This document shows, piece by piece, positions 38,238 to 46,931 of a stretch of DNA of 64,000 nucleotides; position 1 is the first letter of the stretch, and every line of letters starts with the position of its first letter. Source of the DNA: an uncultured Clostridia bacterium. GTDB taxonomy: Bacteria > Bacillota > Clostridia > TANB77 > CAG-508. Under the pieces are notes generated by a model that saw only the letters and a program-made list of their open reading frames with translations, did no database searches and was not told the origin of the DNA. The DNA lies in the NCBI GenBank assembly GCA_934149075.1, contig CAKPDR010000002.1, positions 62,001 through 126,000 on the forward strand, read 5' to 3'. The position numbers were made by a program, and so were the translations under genes.

Positions 38238-40406
38238 CTATAAATTTCCCTTTGGATATTCGATTGCCCCCTGTCTTTTCATAAAATTCAATCGTCTTTC
38301 CTCCAGTTCTTGCTCCTTCTTTTTTTGTTTAAGTTCCATTGTCTGCTTGTCTATATCCCATAATTCAAGTGGTGCGATTCTTTTAATCTGTCTTGCGTCT
38401 TCACGTTTTTGTCTTACTTTAATGTTCCAATTTTTGTCGCCTAATCCTAATAGCTTATTAAAATTCCACTTACTTAAATCAGGTGCATTAGTTATAGCAG
38501 GTTCACTTCCAGAACACATAACTAGCAAATATGGTCTTTGTAATCTTAAAATCTCATCTGGTGTTAATAATGCCCTTGAAATTAGATTCATTGAATTACT
38601 TCCACCATTGTCTGATTTTTTATCACTACTTTCTGACCAACTTGTTGTTGTATATGTTCCAATTTTTTTTGAGATTTTTTCAGCTGTTGCTTCATTAGAT
38701 GTTTTTAAATAATTCCAGACATAACAATTGTCTAATATATTTTGAGCTGTATTATCTCCATATTTTTCATTTAGCTGACTAAATGACTGTACGAATAAGT
38801 TGAATCTTATTCCGTCTTCCGTCCGTCCGAACAGTTAGAAAGCCACCAAAATTTGGTATTGCAGAGAAGTTACCTTAACCAAATTCGTCTAATATAAAAT
38901 TAGTACGAATTTTTAAGCGACCACCCCTCTCATCTGCCATTTCTACGAGCTTTGTATATACTTGATTTACAAATAATGAACAAAGTCCGATAAAATGTGG
39001 TTTTTTCATCAGGTAAAATCATAAAAAGTGCTGTTTTTTCTTCATTAAATTTGTTTATATCTATTTCATTTTCAGAAATCATACTTGCTACATAACTATC
39101 CATAAAAATATTTAATGTTGAAAGTGCTGATGTATAAAATGACGCTCTAGTTTTGCTCGCCGCCATTTGGGCTGGAGCAAAACTTGCTATTGCAGGGTGT
39201 GTTTTATCAACTTCTTTCAAGAAATCCAAATATGTATCAATTAAAGTAGTTTTATCCTCTAACTCTTTACACATTTCTGCTATAAAGTGATAAACATTAG
39301 GTAAATTTTGAAGTTTTGGATTTTCAATATTCTCCATTACTACTGCCATAATTGTTGCTCTTATTACAGCTTTCTCTCCATTATTCCAAATTGCTTCGCC
39401 ATTCCCTTTTACATCTCCAACTAAGCTTTGAACTATATCACTTGCATAGTTTTCAGCCTTAGGTGTATTTTTCTGTTTTATAGCTTCAATTACAGGTTGC
39501 AAAAAATTATATTTTGAGCTTTTAAGTGGTGTTTTAAAATCAAGTGTTAATACGTTATAGCCTAATCTTTTTAATTCCACGCAAGTGTATTCAAACAGCT
39601 CTCCGTTTTGGATCACTTATAATCATATTTTCGCCTGCTAAAGCTGTATTATTAATACTTTGAAGAACTAAACTTCTGGTTTTTCCTGACCTTGTAGCTC
39701 CTATTGTTAGTGAATGTAAATCATCATCTATAAAATAAACCTCTTCAACTTTTCTTACTTTTATTGATGGTATTTTTAAATACTTTGATGTTTTAAAAAC
39801 TCTTATATGCTTTATATATGGTTTTATAATTTTTCTATCTTTCTTTCCTACAACTAAGCCACCTTTTTGAAATATTGGTTTTCTTAATTCTTCTGGTAAT
39901 GTTTCTACTTCTAAGCTAACCTTAACATTTTCATCATTGTCTGATTTTTTAATTATTTCTTTATCTTCTGTTGATTTTTCTAATAATGCTTTTATTGTAG
40001 GATTTTCAGGATCTATTGTATTGATTCCAAACACCTTATTAAAATCTTTCTTTTCTAGCCACCAAACAGAACCGTGTTGTGTCTGTTTTTGACCTACTGG
40101 AACAGGAATCTCAATATTATTAGTTACTTTGTATGTTTTGCTATGATAATCTTTTGTTCTAAAAAATTTGAATATTGAAAATGTTGCAAATAGCATAAAG
40201 CTTATAATTGTTAAAACAAAAATCTGAACACTTTCCTTAGAACTTACAACTGTTTCTAAAACTCTAAAAACATTTATTTTCAAAATTTCTTCTGGTTGTT
40301 TTAAAAAAATTTGCACTAAACAAAAGGTAATTATGCTCGATAAAAATACACTAATGAGAAATGCAAATATCATTCCTATTATCTTTAAACTTAATCTTTT
40401 GTTCAT
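38238..40406 (-). CDS. VirD4-type coupling protein, with six +1 CGGA sites and one in-frame TAA
   Basis: The gene is 2169 nt and codes for about 715 residues if recoded. Two N-terminal membrane segments; Walker A IGATRSGKTRSL; then DPKGELFEYT after skipping C at 39605; FYGLCSLFVNQVYT after 38989; Walker B FILDEFG; a TAA at 38875-38877 between two GGT codons; IPNFGGFLTV; then VGGGRGIRFNLFVQS after skipping four C at 38829, 38825, 38821 and 38814. The rest is intact to LRLQRPYLLVMCSG. Moves the relaxosome to the channel. Such a pattern cannot be simple decay by random indels, yet the gene may still be dead. Confidence 0.88.
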
Positions 40407-40437
40407 TATTATTTTTCTCCTCTTTTGTATGGTTTAT

Positions 40438-40719
40438 CTAAACAACTTTAAATACTGCAACCTTTCTATTTGAATACTGACAAACTCTTTTACCTATTGT
40501 TTCAACTTTTCCTTGTTTTACTAATTCTGTTAATCTAGGAGAAACGAAATTTCTTTCTGTACTCGGAATTAGTTTAAGTTCATATAATTTAACTGCAATT
40601 TCCTTAGCTGTCATTCCTTTAGGATTGTTTCTCAATATGTAAATGATTTGATCATAGCGTACTGGTTGCTTTGGTATAATCTTTTGATAGCTTTCACGCC
40701 TTGTTTCATCAGTTATCAT
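40438..40719 (-). CDS. Winged-helix-like DNA-binding protein
   Basis: 93 residues. Helical pattern with YDQIIYILRNNPKGMTAKEI then SPRLTELVKQGKVETIGKRV reads as a small winged helix. Possibly a local regulator of the secretion operon. Confidence 0.6.
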   Translation of the reverse strand: MITDETRRESYQKIIPKQPVRYDQIIYILRNNPKGMTAKEIAVKLYELKLIPSTERNFVSPRLTELVKQGKVETIGKRVCQYSNRKVAVFKVV

Positions 40720-40731
40720 TTCATTCCCCTT

Positions 40732-40968
40732 TCAATTTGAAAAAATGGTAATTATAACTACTCCTGGCAATCCAAAAAATGCTGTAATTATAATTGAAAT
40801 CCAATTTATTTGTATTGGAATTTCTATAAGCTTTAATACATACAATGCAATCAAGCCTAAAATTGCATTAATCACTACTTGAATGAAAGTTTTATATGAA
40901 TAGCCAAATATTCTAAGTAAAAGTCCATAAAAAAGTAGTGCAATTATAAAAATTAAAATGTTTATCAT
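40732..40968 (-). CDS. BofA-like membrane protein
   Basis: 78 residues, three membrane segments, ending INWISIIITAFFGLPGVVII, the signature end of the BofA family. In spore formers BofA blocks SpoIVFB, which processes pro-sigma K. A copy in a secretion operon is unusual; it may stabilise a membrane complex or control a protease. Confidence 0.75.
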   Translation of the reverse strand: MINILIFIIALLFYGLLLRIFGYSYKTFIQVVINAILGLIALYVLKLIEIPIQINWISIIITAFFGLPGVVIITIFSN

Positions 40969-41028
40969 ATCATTTGCCTTTTTAAATTGATACTAAAATT
41001 GTTATTTTGGTTCTTCGTGAAACATTTT

Positions 41029-41111
41029 GTATTTATTATCTGTACTTTATAGATATAATAAGGGTTTGCAGGATTTGAAAAATCGTATTTTTGTATCAAT
41101 TATCTGTACTT
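41029..41111 (+). repeat. Iteron pair (family GTATCAATTATCTGTACTT)
   Basis: Two copies start 64 bp apart: GTATTTATTATCTGTACTT (41029) and GTATCAATTATCTGTACTT (41093). They fill the gap between the relaxase and the BofA-like gene. Four more copies lie at 53402-53710. Minus strand between them also has AAATCCTGCA, part of the shared promoter motif. Confidence 0.8.
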
Positions 41112-41130
41112 TTATGTTAAAAAAATATTT

Positions 41131-42793
41131 TTATCTTTCTAATCCCCAATCAATATTTCCCTTCATTCTATTTTTTAGATATATTTCCCTTTTAGCTTGC
41201 TTAGATAAGTTATTGTTGTTTCTTATTCTATTATAATAAGCATTATGAGATATATTCTCTTCTGATAGCATTTGAAAAATATCTGTTATCATCTTCCTTG
41301 CATTTTGACTTTCTAACCTTTTTATAAATAAGTCTTCATTAGCCTTTTTTATTCCTTGATTTTCTGCAAATTGGATTTTTTTATTTTCCCATTCTTCCCT
41401 TTTTCTAATATATTCTTCAAAACCTACTTCTTTTACAAATTGCAATATTTGATTTCCTATTTTAGTAAACATTTCATTTTCTGCTATTCGCTTTACTTTT
41501 TCATATTCTTTTTTATTATTTATATCAGCAATAATTCTTGATACATTTATAGATGTTTGTATATATTCATCAAATTCATTTCTACAGTCTTCTGATGTAT
41601 TAAGAATAAGTTTTGATAGTTCATTAATATACATCTTTATTTCAGGATTTTGGTATTTATATTTATATCCATTTTCAAAGTTGTTTGACTTACTTTTTAA
41701 CTCTGTTATCTTATTTAAAATTATGTCGAAATTCTGCTCTTTAAACTTATTAGATAATACAGGTATTCCAAAAATATCTGGCATTATTTCTCTAAGATTG
41801 TTTTCAATATCTATATGTTCATTATTTTTTTGCTCTATATATTTTTCTAAATCTTTTTTATAATTAAATACTTTCAAATTTGAAAAATTAGCTAAAAATT
41901 CAGCTGTATCTAAAAAGGAATTTTTTCTATATAATATTGATTGTTCTCCACAATTTTTAAATTCATATTTAGCTGTATCTATTTTTCTTATCTCTGCAAA
42001 ATTATTAGGATTCTCTATATCACAAATATAAATATACTTATCCAATTTTAAATTTTTCAAGTTATCTATAATAACTTTTTCTTGTTCATCTGTATCAATA
42101 ATTCTTAGAGTAATATCTGGATTCTCATAAAATTCTTTTAAGTCTTCTTTATATTTTAGCAATTCCTCATTTGTTAAATTTGCAATTTCTTTTTTTGAAA
42201 CATTTTTTATATCATATAAGCTTTTTAGTTTTTGCTTAAATATGCTTTTAGATAATGTTTTTCTGATTCTTTTATATCTAACAAATGGTTTCTTTTGAAG
42301 CTCTAAATGCTGATTTTTATTCCAAAATAACAGATGACAATGTGGATTACTTTTTTTTTGAATGATATGAAGCAGTCCATTCCAAATTTTCAGGTTTAAT
42401 GTCAAATTCTCTACCTATTTCTTGTACCTTTTCAAGTAATAAATCCTTCCAAGCTTCTTTAGTTGTATATCCATATTGAATAGCGTCAGATTCACTAAGT
42501 GAAATTACGGTTTTATATATATCAACTCCATTTAATGTTTTACTTGCTACATACTTTTTTATATCTGATAATTCCATTTTTTCTACATTAGAATTTTCAT
42601 TAATATATCCAAATAATCCGTGAAAATTCTCTCCAAAATCTGTTCCAGGTCTTGTAGCAATATAATCTTCGTGTAACTCATCTAAATACGCTTGTATTCT
42701 TCTGGATCGTCCTTTATTATCATATTTCTTATATATTTCTTTTTGATTGAGCCATTTAAAGAAAACTCCATCACTAAATCTATCTTTATCCAT
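41131..42793 (-). CDS. MOBP (MobP3-like) relaxase, split by a +1 shift at nine A
   Basis: Frame one (42793-42347) carries the relaxase start: IATRPGTDFG, GLFGYINEN and NLEWTASYH. Frame two has NPHCHLLFWN, the His motif, and the rest to 41131. The join is at 42351-42359, nine A on the minus strand, where TCA-AAA-AAA-AAG-TAA must become TCA-AAA-AAA-AGT-AAT. Length is 3n+1. Could be slippage by RNA polymerase, a +1 ribosome shift, or a sequence error in a homopolymer. It nicks oriT and leads the strand into the recipient. Confidence 0.85.
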
Positions 42794-42809
42794 ATTACAA
42801 TTATTCCTT

Positions 42810-43442
42810 TTATAAAATTTCTTCTTCTGTTTCTTCTTTAATATTCTGTCTTTCTTTTACACGTTCACAAAGTTCATTTTCAATTTCGTCCCAATGTGCA
42901 TTAAAGAAATTCTGGTCTTCTTTTTTTACACAATCAGATATAGTAACTAAAGTCATATCATTTCCGTTTTCAGGATCGTGTATTCTAAACAAACCATTAA
43001 ACATTGTTCTTTCTTTTAATATAGAAAAATATATATAATTATCTGATCCAAACTCTATTTCTTCAAATTGAATTTTATATCTATTATCTTCATAAGCGTC
43101 TTGTACCTGTGCTATTTCTTGCCAGTCCTCTGGATCTATTAAAGTTTTTACAGCAATATATGAATCATTAAATTCACGAAGCATTGTATTAAGGTCTGCA
43201 ACAAATTCAATTATTCTTTCTGGTGTCATATCTTTTCTAGTATTGCAAAACCAAAAATTACAATGGTCAGTATTTCCTATTAATGTTATATCTTTATTTT
43301 TCAAATCTAATTCAATCCAATCTCTCCATTGTCTATCTGTATTTTTTGCACATAAAGCAATTTTATTTTCAAAATATTCTCTATATTTAAAATTATATTT
43401 TTTACATATATCTTTAAATTGTTTTTTATAATCTTTTTCCAT
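42810..43442 (-). CDS. Hypothetical protein next to relaxase
   Basis: 210 residues, soluble, aromatic-rich N-terminal half (RQWRDWIELDLKN, HCNFWFCNT) and acidic tail. Between relaxase and RHH accessory gene. May be part of the relaxosome; not recognised. Confidence 0.7.
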   Translation of the reverse strand: MEKDYKKQFKDICKKYNFKYREYFENKIALCAKNTDRQWRDWIELDLKNKDITLIGNTDHCNFWFCNTRKDMTPERIIEFVADLNTMLREFNDSYIAVKTLIDPEDWQEIAQVQDAYEDNRYKIQFEEIEFGSDNYIYFSILKERTMFNGLFRIHDPENGNDMTLVTISDCVKKEDQNFFNAHWDEIENELCERVKERQNIKEETEEEIL

Positions 43443-43453
43443 AAGCTACTCCC

Positions 43454-43960
43454 TTAAATTAAATTTTTAAAATTCAAATCCTTAGGCAAAATTCTTGTAA
43501 TATCATCTTCAAAATATGGAGATTTTATTGCTTGATAGCCTAACTTATTTGCTAAATTTATTTTATCTTTTATAAATTGCTGATCATCTTCACTATTAAA
43601 AATATATGCTAAAACATAAGCTTGTAAAAATATTGATGAAAAACTTGCTTTTGCACTTTTACTAAGTAAAGCAATATGTCTTTCAAATTTTCTACCTAAT
43701 TTTTCATCTATAACTTTTTCTAACATTGTTTCTAATTTGCTAACACTTTTTTCATTAGTTTTCATTTCAAGATATTCTTCTAATGCTCTGTTTATTATTT
43801 CACTTTCAGTTGCTTTTCTATCTTCTTTTGCTATAGAAGCTACATATTTTCTTAATGCGTCTTTTAGATTTTTAGGTACAACAGCATAAACTTTTTCTGT
43901 TCTACTTTCATCTTTTTTCTTAACAATTTTATTACTCAATTTAATCTCTCCTTGCTTCAT
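43454..43960 (-). CDS. Ribbon-helix-helix relaxosome accessory protein (MobC-like)
   Basis: 168 residues from ATG 43960 behind AAGGGGACACGAAAG. Residues about 20-65 fit a ribbon-helix-helix domain: KVYAVVPKNLKDALRKYV, then ATESEIINRALEEYLEM. The rest is helical. It lies right beside oriT A, so it probably binds the oriT hairpins and helps the relaxase. Confidence 0.78.
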   Translation of the reverse strand: MKQGEIKLSNKIVKKKDESRTEKVYAVVPKNLKDALRKYVASIAKEDRKATESEIINRALEEYLEMKTNEKSVSKLETMLEKVIDEKLGRKFERHIALLSKSAKASFSSIFLQAYVLAYIFNSEDDQQFIKDKINLANKLGYQAIKSPYFEDDITRILPKDLNFKNLI

Positions 43961-43992
43961 CTTTCGTGTCCCCTTAATTTCCAAAAAGAAAT

Positions 43993-44118
43993 TAAGGGCA
44001 GGATAAGGAAAGAAGTGTCTTTCCTGGCAACAGTTAGAAAGGCAAGCTTTCTACTCCTCTGCTAGACTATCATTTATGCAGATATTTTACAGAGTGCGTA
44101 CACTTCGGTGTATTTTTT
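43993..44118 (-). other. oriT A (MOBP-type origin of transfer)
   Basis: Minus strand: hairpin AGGAAAG...CTTTCCT (44006-44025), then TATCCTG^CCC, which matches the MOBP nick consensus ATCCTG^C known from RP4 (nick about 43998/43999). A second hairpin TAGAAAG...CTTTCTA (44035-44053) and a block with TACAC-TTCG-GTGTA plus six T (44091-44118) complete it. A second copy lies at 49570 in inverse orientation. It is located directly upstream of the RHH and relaxase genes. Confidence 0.8.
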
Positions 44119-45391
44119 ACACTGTCTGTTCCTCCAAAAGTGCTATAATATAGTCTTTGCAGTCTTTGGCTGTAACATTACCATTATTGATTTTATTAAA
44201 GTATTTCTTAATTTCGTCTTCAAAGAAAATAACTCGTATTTCTAACTTTTTATCCTTTTCTTTCACTAGAATTTGTTTCATTAATTCTTTTGTTAATTCT
44301 CCACTTTCAGAAGATTTTTTAATTTTCTTTGACATAGCTTCAGATATTTTTACATTTTCTTTTTCAATAATATTTGCAATATCTCTTTGCTCTTTTTTAC
44401 TTAGAAAACTTAAATTCTCTCCTGTTTTTAGATTAATTACTTTATCATCAACCATTTCTCCAAGAGGTGCTATTAAATAATTTAATCTTATATATCTTTG
44501 AATGTTACCATTACTCATTTGATTTTCTTCTATCATCTTTTGCTGAATAGTATCTAATTTATCTACATTGTCTTGCATTATTTCATTTTCTATTTTAGAA
44601 GCTATCTTTTCATTTTTTAGACATTCTTTTCTAATGCTTAAAGCTTTTCCTCTTTCAGTAGGCATTACATCTCTAACCATTAAATTACTATCTACCATAT
44701 ATAATCTAGCTTCATCTTCTGTCATATTTTCTTTTACAATGCACTTAAATTCAGTTAGTCCTGCTTCTCTTCCACATAATCTTCTATTATGACCAGATAA
44801 AATTTGATATTTTCCGTTTTCAGTTCTTCTCACAACAATTGGTTCTATGATTCCATTAATTTTAATACTTTCTATCATTGTATTTTTTCTTGATTCTGAA
44901 TACATTTTAAAAGGTTGATTAGGAAAATCTTCTAAGTCTTCATCTTTTATAATCTCGTATTTTTCATCTTCTATATTTTCTATTTCTGTAACATCTTCTT
45001 TTTTATCCTCTACTATTTCTATCTCACTTTCTTCCATTTCTTCAAGATCATCAATATCATTCTCATCAAATCCTTCTGTATCTATTTCGTCATTATAATC
45101 TGCTTCAATTTCTTCTGGTTCATCAGGTTCTTCTTTAATGTCTGCATAATTAATTTTTTCTTGTAATTCTTCCTGTTCTTCTTGAATTTCTTGATTTTGC
45201 ATATCTTCATTTTGTTCTGTTTCTTGAATCTCTTCTGAATTTTCATAGAATACTTGCTCAATTTCTTCATCAGTAATATTAGTTTTATCAACTAACTCTT
45301 TAATTTTTTCTAATTCATAGCCTTCATTCCTCCAATTTCTTATTTTTTTCATCTCTTCTAACTTTAGATGTTTCTCTAATAAAGTAGCCAT
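44117..45391 (-). CDS. ParB-like protein
   Basis: 424 residues from ATG 45391 behind AGGAGGAAAAATTG. N-terminal helical part, a very acidic linker (about 60-145), then the ParB/Srx domain: NQPFKMYS, NGIIEPIVVRR, YQILSGHNRRLCGREAG (about 160-225). A helix-turn-helix follows. No ParA is seen beside it. First gene of the long mobilisation and secretion operon under promoter block 4. May serve segregation of the excised element or regulation. Confidence 0.87.
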   Translation of the reverse strand: MATLLEKHLKLEEMKKIRNWRNEGYELEKIKELVDKTNITDEEIEQVFYENSEEIQETEQNEDMQNQEIQEEQEELQEKINYADIKEEPDEPEEIEADYNDEIDTEGFDENDIDDLEEMEESEIEIVEDKKEDVTEIENIEDEKYEIIKDEDLEDFPNQPFKMYSESRKNTMIESIKINGIIEPIVVRRTENGKYQILSGHNRRLCGREAGLTEFKCIVKENMTEDEARLYMVDSNLMVRDVMPTERGKALSIRKECLKNEKIASKIENEIMQDNVDKLDTIQQKMIEENQMSNGNIQRYIRLNYLIAPLGEMVDDKVINLKTGENLSFLSKKEQRDIANIIEKENVKISEAMSKKIKKSSESGELTKELMKQILVKEKDKKLEIRVIFFEDEIKKYFNKINNGNVTAKDCKDYIIALLEEQTV

Positions 45392-45411
45392 CAATTTTTC
45401 CTCCTTTGTGC

Positions 45412-45444
45412 AAAAAAGAAAGCTAAGATTTCTCTCGCTTTCTT
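45412..45444 (-). terminator. Leader attenuator before parB operon
   Basis: Minus strand AAGAAAGC-AGA ... TCT-GCTTTCTT hairpin followed by six T, about 20 nt before the parB RBS and after promoter block 4. Relief would be needed for expression of the 16-kb transfer operon. Confidence 0.8.
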
Positions 45445-45465
45445 TAAATATAATTTTTCATATTA

Positions 45466-45534
45466 ATATTTTAGCACTTGAAAAATTGAATGTATACTGC
45501 AGGATTTTGCAAAGTTTTTGCAAAAATTTATGTT
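45466..45534 (-). promoter_or_regulatory. Shared ICE promoter block, copy 4 (transfer operon)
   Basis: TTTGCAAAAACTTTGCAAAA, TCCTGCAGTATAC, extended -10 TGCTAAAAT. It starts at the stop codon of the XRE gene. Downstream sequence ATTAATATGAAAAATTATA is shared with copies 1 and 2. Confidence 0.82.
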
Positions 45535-45884
45535 TACTTATTGTCTTCTCTTAATTCTATTAAACCTTGAACAATATTCTTAACAAAAACATTAGCCATT
45601 TGTTTTTCATCTTTATTTAGTATATCAATCATTTCTGTAATTTCTTTATTAGTAGCTTCACTTGTATCTAAATTTGGAAGTTCATCACTAAATAAAAAGT
45701 CTAAGCTTAATTTTAATTCATTTGCTACTTTAATATAGAAAATTAAACTACCACTTTTTATTCCAGTTTCTATATTAGATATATAATTTGCTGAAGAATC
45801 AACTTTTTCTGCTAGGTCTTCTTGTGTAATTCCTAATAAAATTCTTCTATCTGCAATTTTCTTTCCAATCTTTTTATAATTCAT
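45534..45884 (-). CDS. XRE-family transcriptional regulator
   Basis: 116 residues from ATG 45884 (GGGAAATGTT upstream); the longer upstream reading is unlikely. Helix-turn-helix: RRILLGITQEDLAEKVDSSA then YISNIETG (about 14-45). Its stop abuts promoter block 4, so it is a candidate regulator of the shared promoters. Confidence 0.88.
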   Translation of the reverse strand: MNYKKIGKKIADRRILLGITQEDLAEKVDSSANYISNIETGIKSGSLIFYIKVANELKLSLDFLFSDELPNLDTSEATNKEITEMIDILNKDEKQMANVFVKNIVQGLIELREDNK

Positions 45885-46008
45885 AACATTTCCCTCTCTC
45901 ATAATATTTTTAATTATATTATGAGCAAGGAATATTTTGAATATTCTATTGCTATTACTACTAACGCTATTTGGAGTAGTTACAATTCTAAAAATAAGCA
46001 ACTCGATT

Positions 46009-46782
46009 TTAGTTACTTTCAGCAATTATATCTTTTAAAACATTTTCTTTTAACTTATGAAAAAATTCTTCCTGAATTTCATCTTTATTTATATTATAAT
46101 TTAATTTTCTTATTGGATTTTCTTTTGTATAACTTTTCTCTATTACTTCTTCAATCTTCTCTCTTATTTCATTTATCATCTTATCTGTCAGTCCATTTTC
46201 TTCTTTCAGATAATTGTATAAATTATCTTTTACTTCTGTAGAATATTCTAATTTATTTATTAATAAATGCTTAAGAACATACCCTAATAATGCAACATTA
46301 TATGGTTGTTTTATATTTCTTATATCTTTAATTATTGCATTCATTTGTTTGGATATTATTCTTGTCATATCCTCTTCATTTATTTTTGTTGAAGTTTTAT
46401 AAGCTTCTTCAATATAATGTAAAATATATTTTCTTTGAACTTCATTTAAAAGTCTTGAAGAAATATATTTTACTCCTAATTCATAAAATCTATCTACTTC
46501 CTGATCTGTTTTTATCCCACCTGTAATTACTATTACTGTAGGAAGTTTTAATTCCAAGCTATGACATCTTTCAAGCATTTCTAATCCTGTAATACCTGGC
46601 ATATATTGGTTTAAAATTATAAAATCTGGTATTTCCTCTTGTATCTCTTTAAGTCCTTTCTCGCCAGTTCCAACAGTTTTCATTCTAGTAACAAAAGGAC
46701 AATTCTCTTTTATCATTTTTTCTGTTTGTTTTGCTAATGGTTCTTCATCTTCTACTTGAAGAATATAAAAGTCTTTTTTCAT
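46009..46782 (-). CDS. Response-regulator protein with Spo0A-like C-terminal region
   Basis: 257 residues. Receiver domain 1-125: acidic EDEE (11-14), but the usual phospho-acceptor position reads FIILNQYMPG, with Asn in place of Asp. C-terminal part (about 150-225) has a helical pattern like the Spo0A effector (NVALLGYVLKHLLINKLEY and LTDKMINEIREKIEEV). The lost Asp suggests phosphorylation-independent action. Spo0A similarity is weak and by eye. No kinase is adjacent. Confidence 0.7.
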   Translation of the reverse strand: MKKDFYILQVEDEEPLAKQTEKMIKENCPFVTRMKTVGTGEKGLKEIQEEIPDFIILNQYMPGITGLEMLERCHSLELKLPTVIVITGGIKTDQEVDRFYELGVKYISSRLLNEVQRKYILHYIEEAYKTSTKINEEDMTRIISKQMNAIIKDIRNIKQPYNVALLGYVLKHLLINKLEYSTEVKDNLYNYLKEENGLTDKMINEIREKIEEVIEKSYTKENPIRKLNYNINKDEIQEEFFHKLKENVLKDIIAESN

Positions 46783-46890
46783 AAAAAACTACGCCTCCTA
46801 GCCATATATTTTAACACATAATCGTTATAAAATAAAGTATTTTGGCGAAAAATGTTTGATTGCTTAAACAAGTCAGAAACCTTTTTTTGG

Positions 46891-46896
46891 TATAAT
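46891..46896 (+). promoter_or_regulatory. -10 element of the plus-strand XRE gene
   Basis: TGGTATAAT is an extended -10; no convincing -35 at 17 nt. RBS GAGGGGA follows before ATG 46932. Confidence 0.6.
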
Positions 46897-46931
46897 TTGT
46901 TGTGATTATATCTATGAGAGGGGATATTTTG

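Noticed and set aside
13482..39605. Breaks in six genes as ordinary pseudogene decay
   Set aside because: Random decay gives varied indels and stops. Here all eleven are the same base before the same codon. Sequencing error is not excluded and is stated as the rival.
45082..45291. Lysine-rich open frame within parB
   Set aside because: Shadow of the acidic linker of ParB; no RBS, low-complexity composition.
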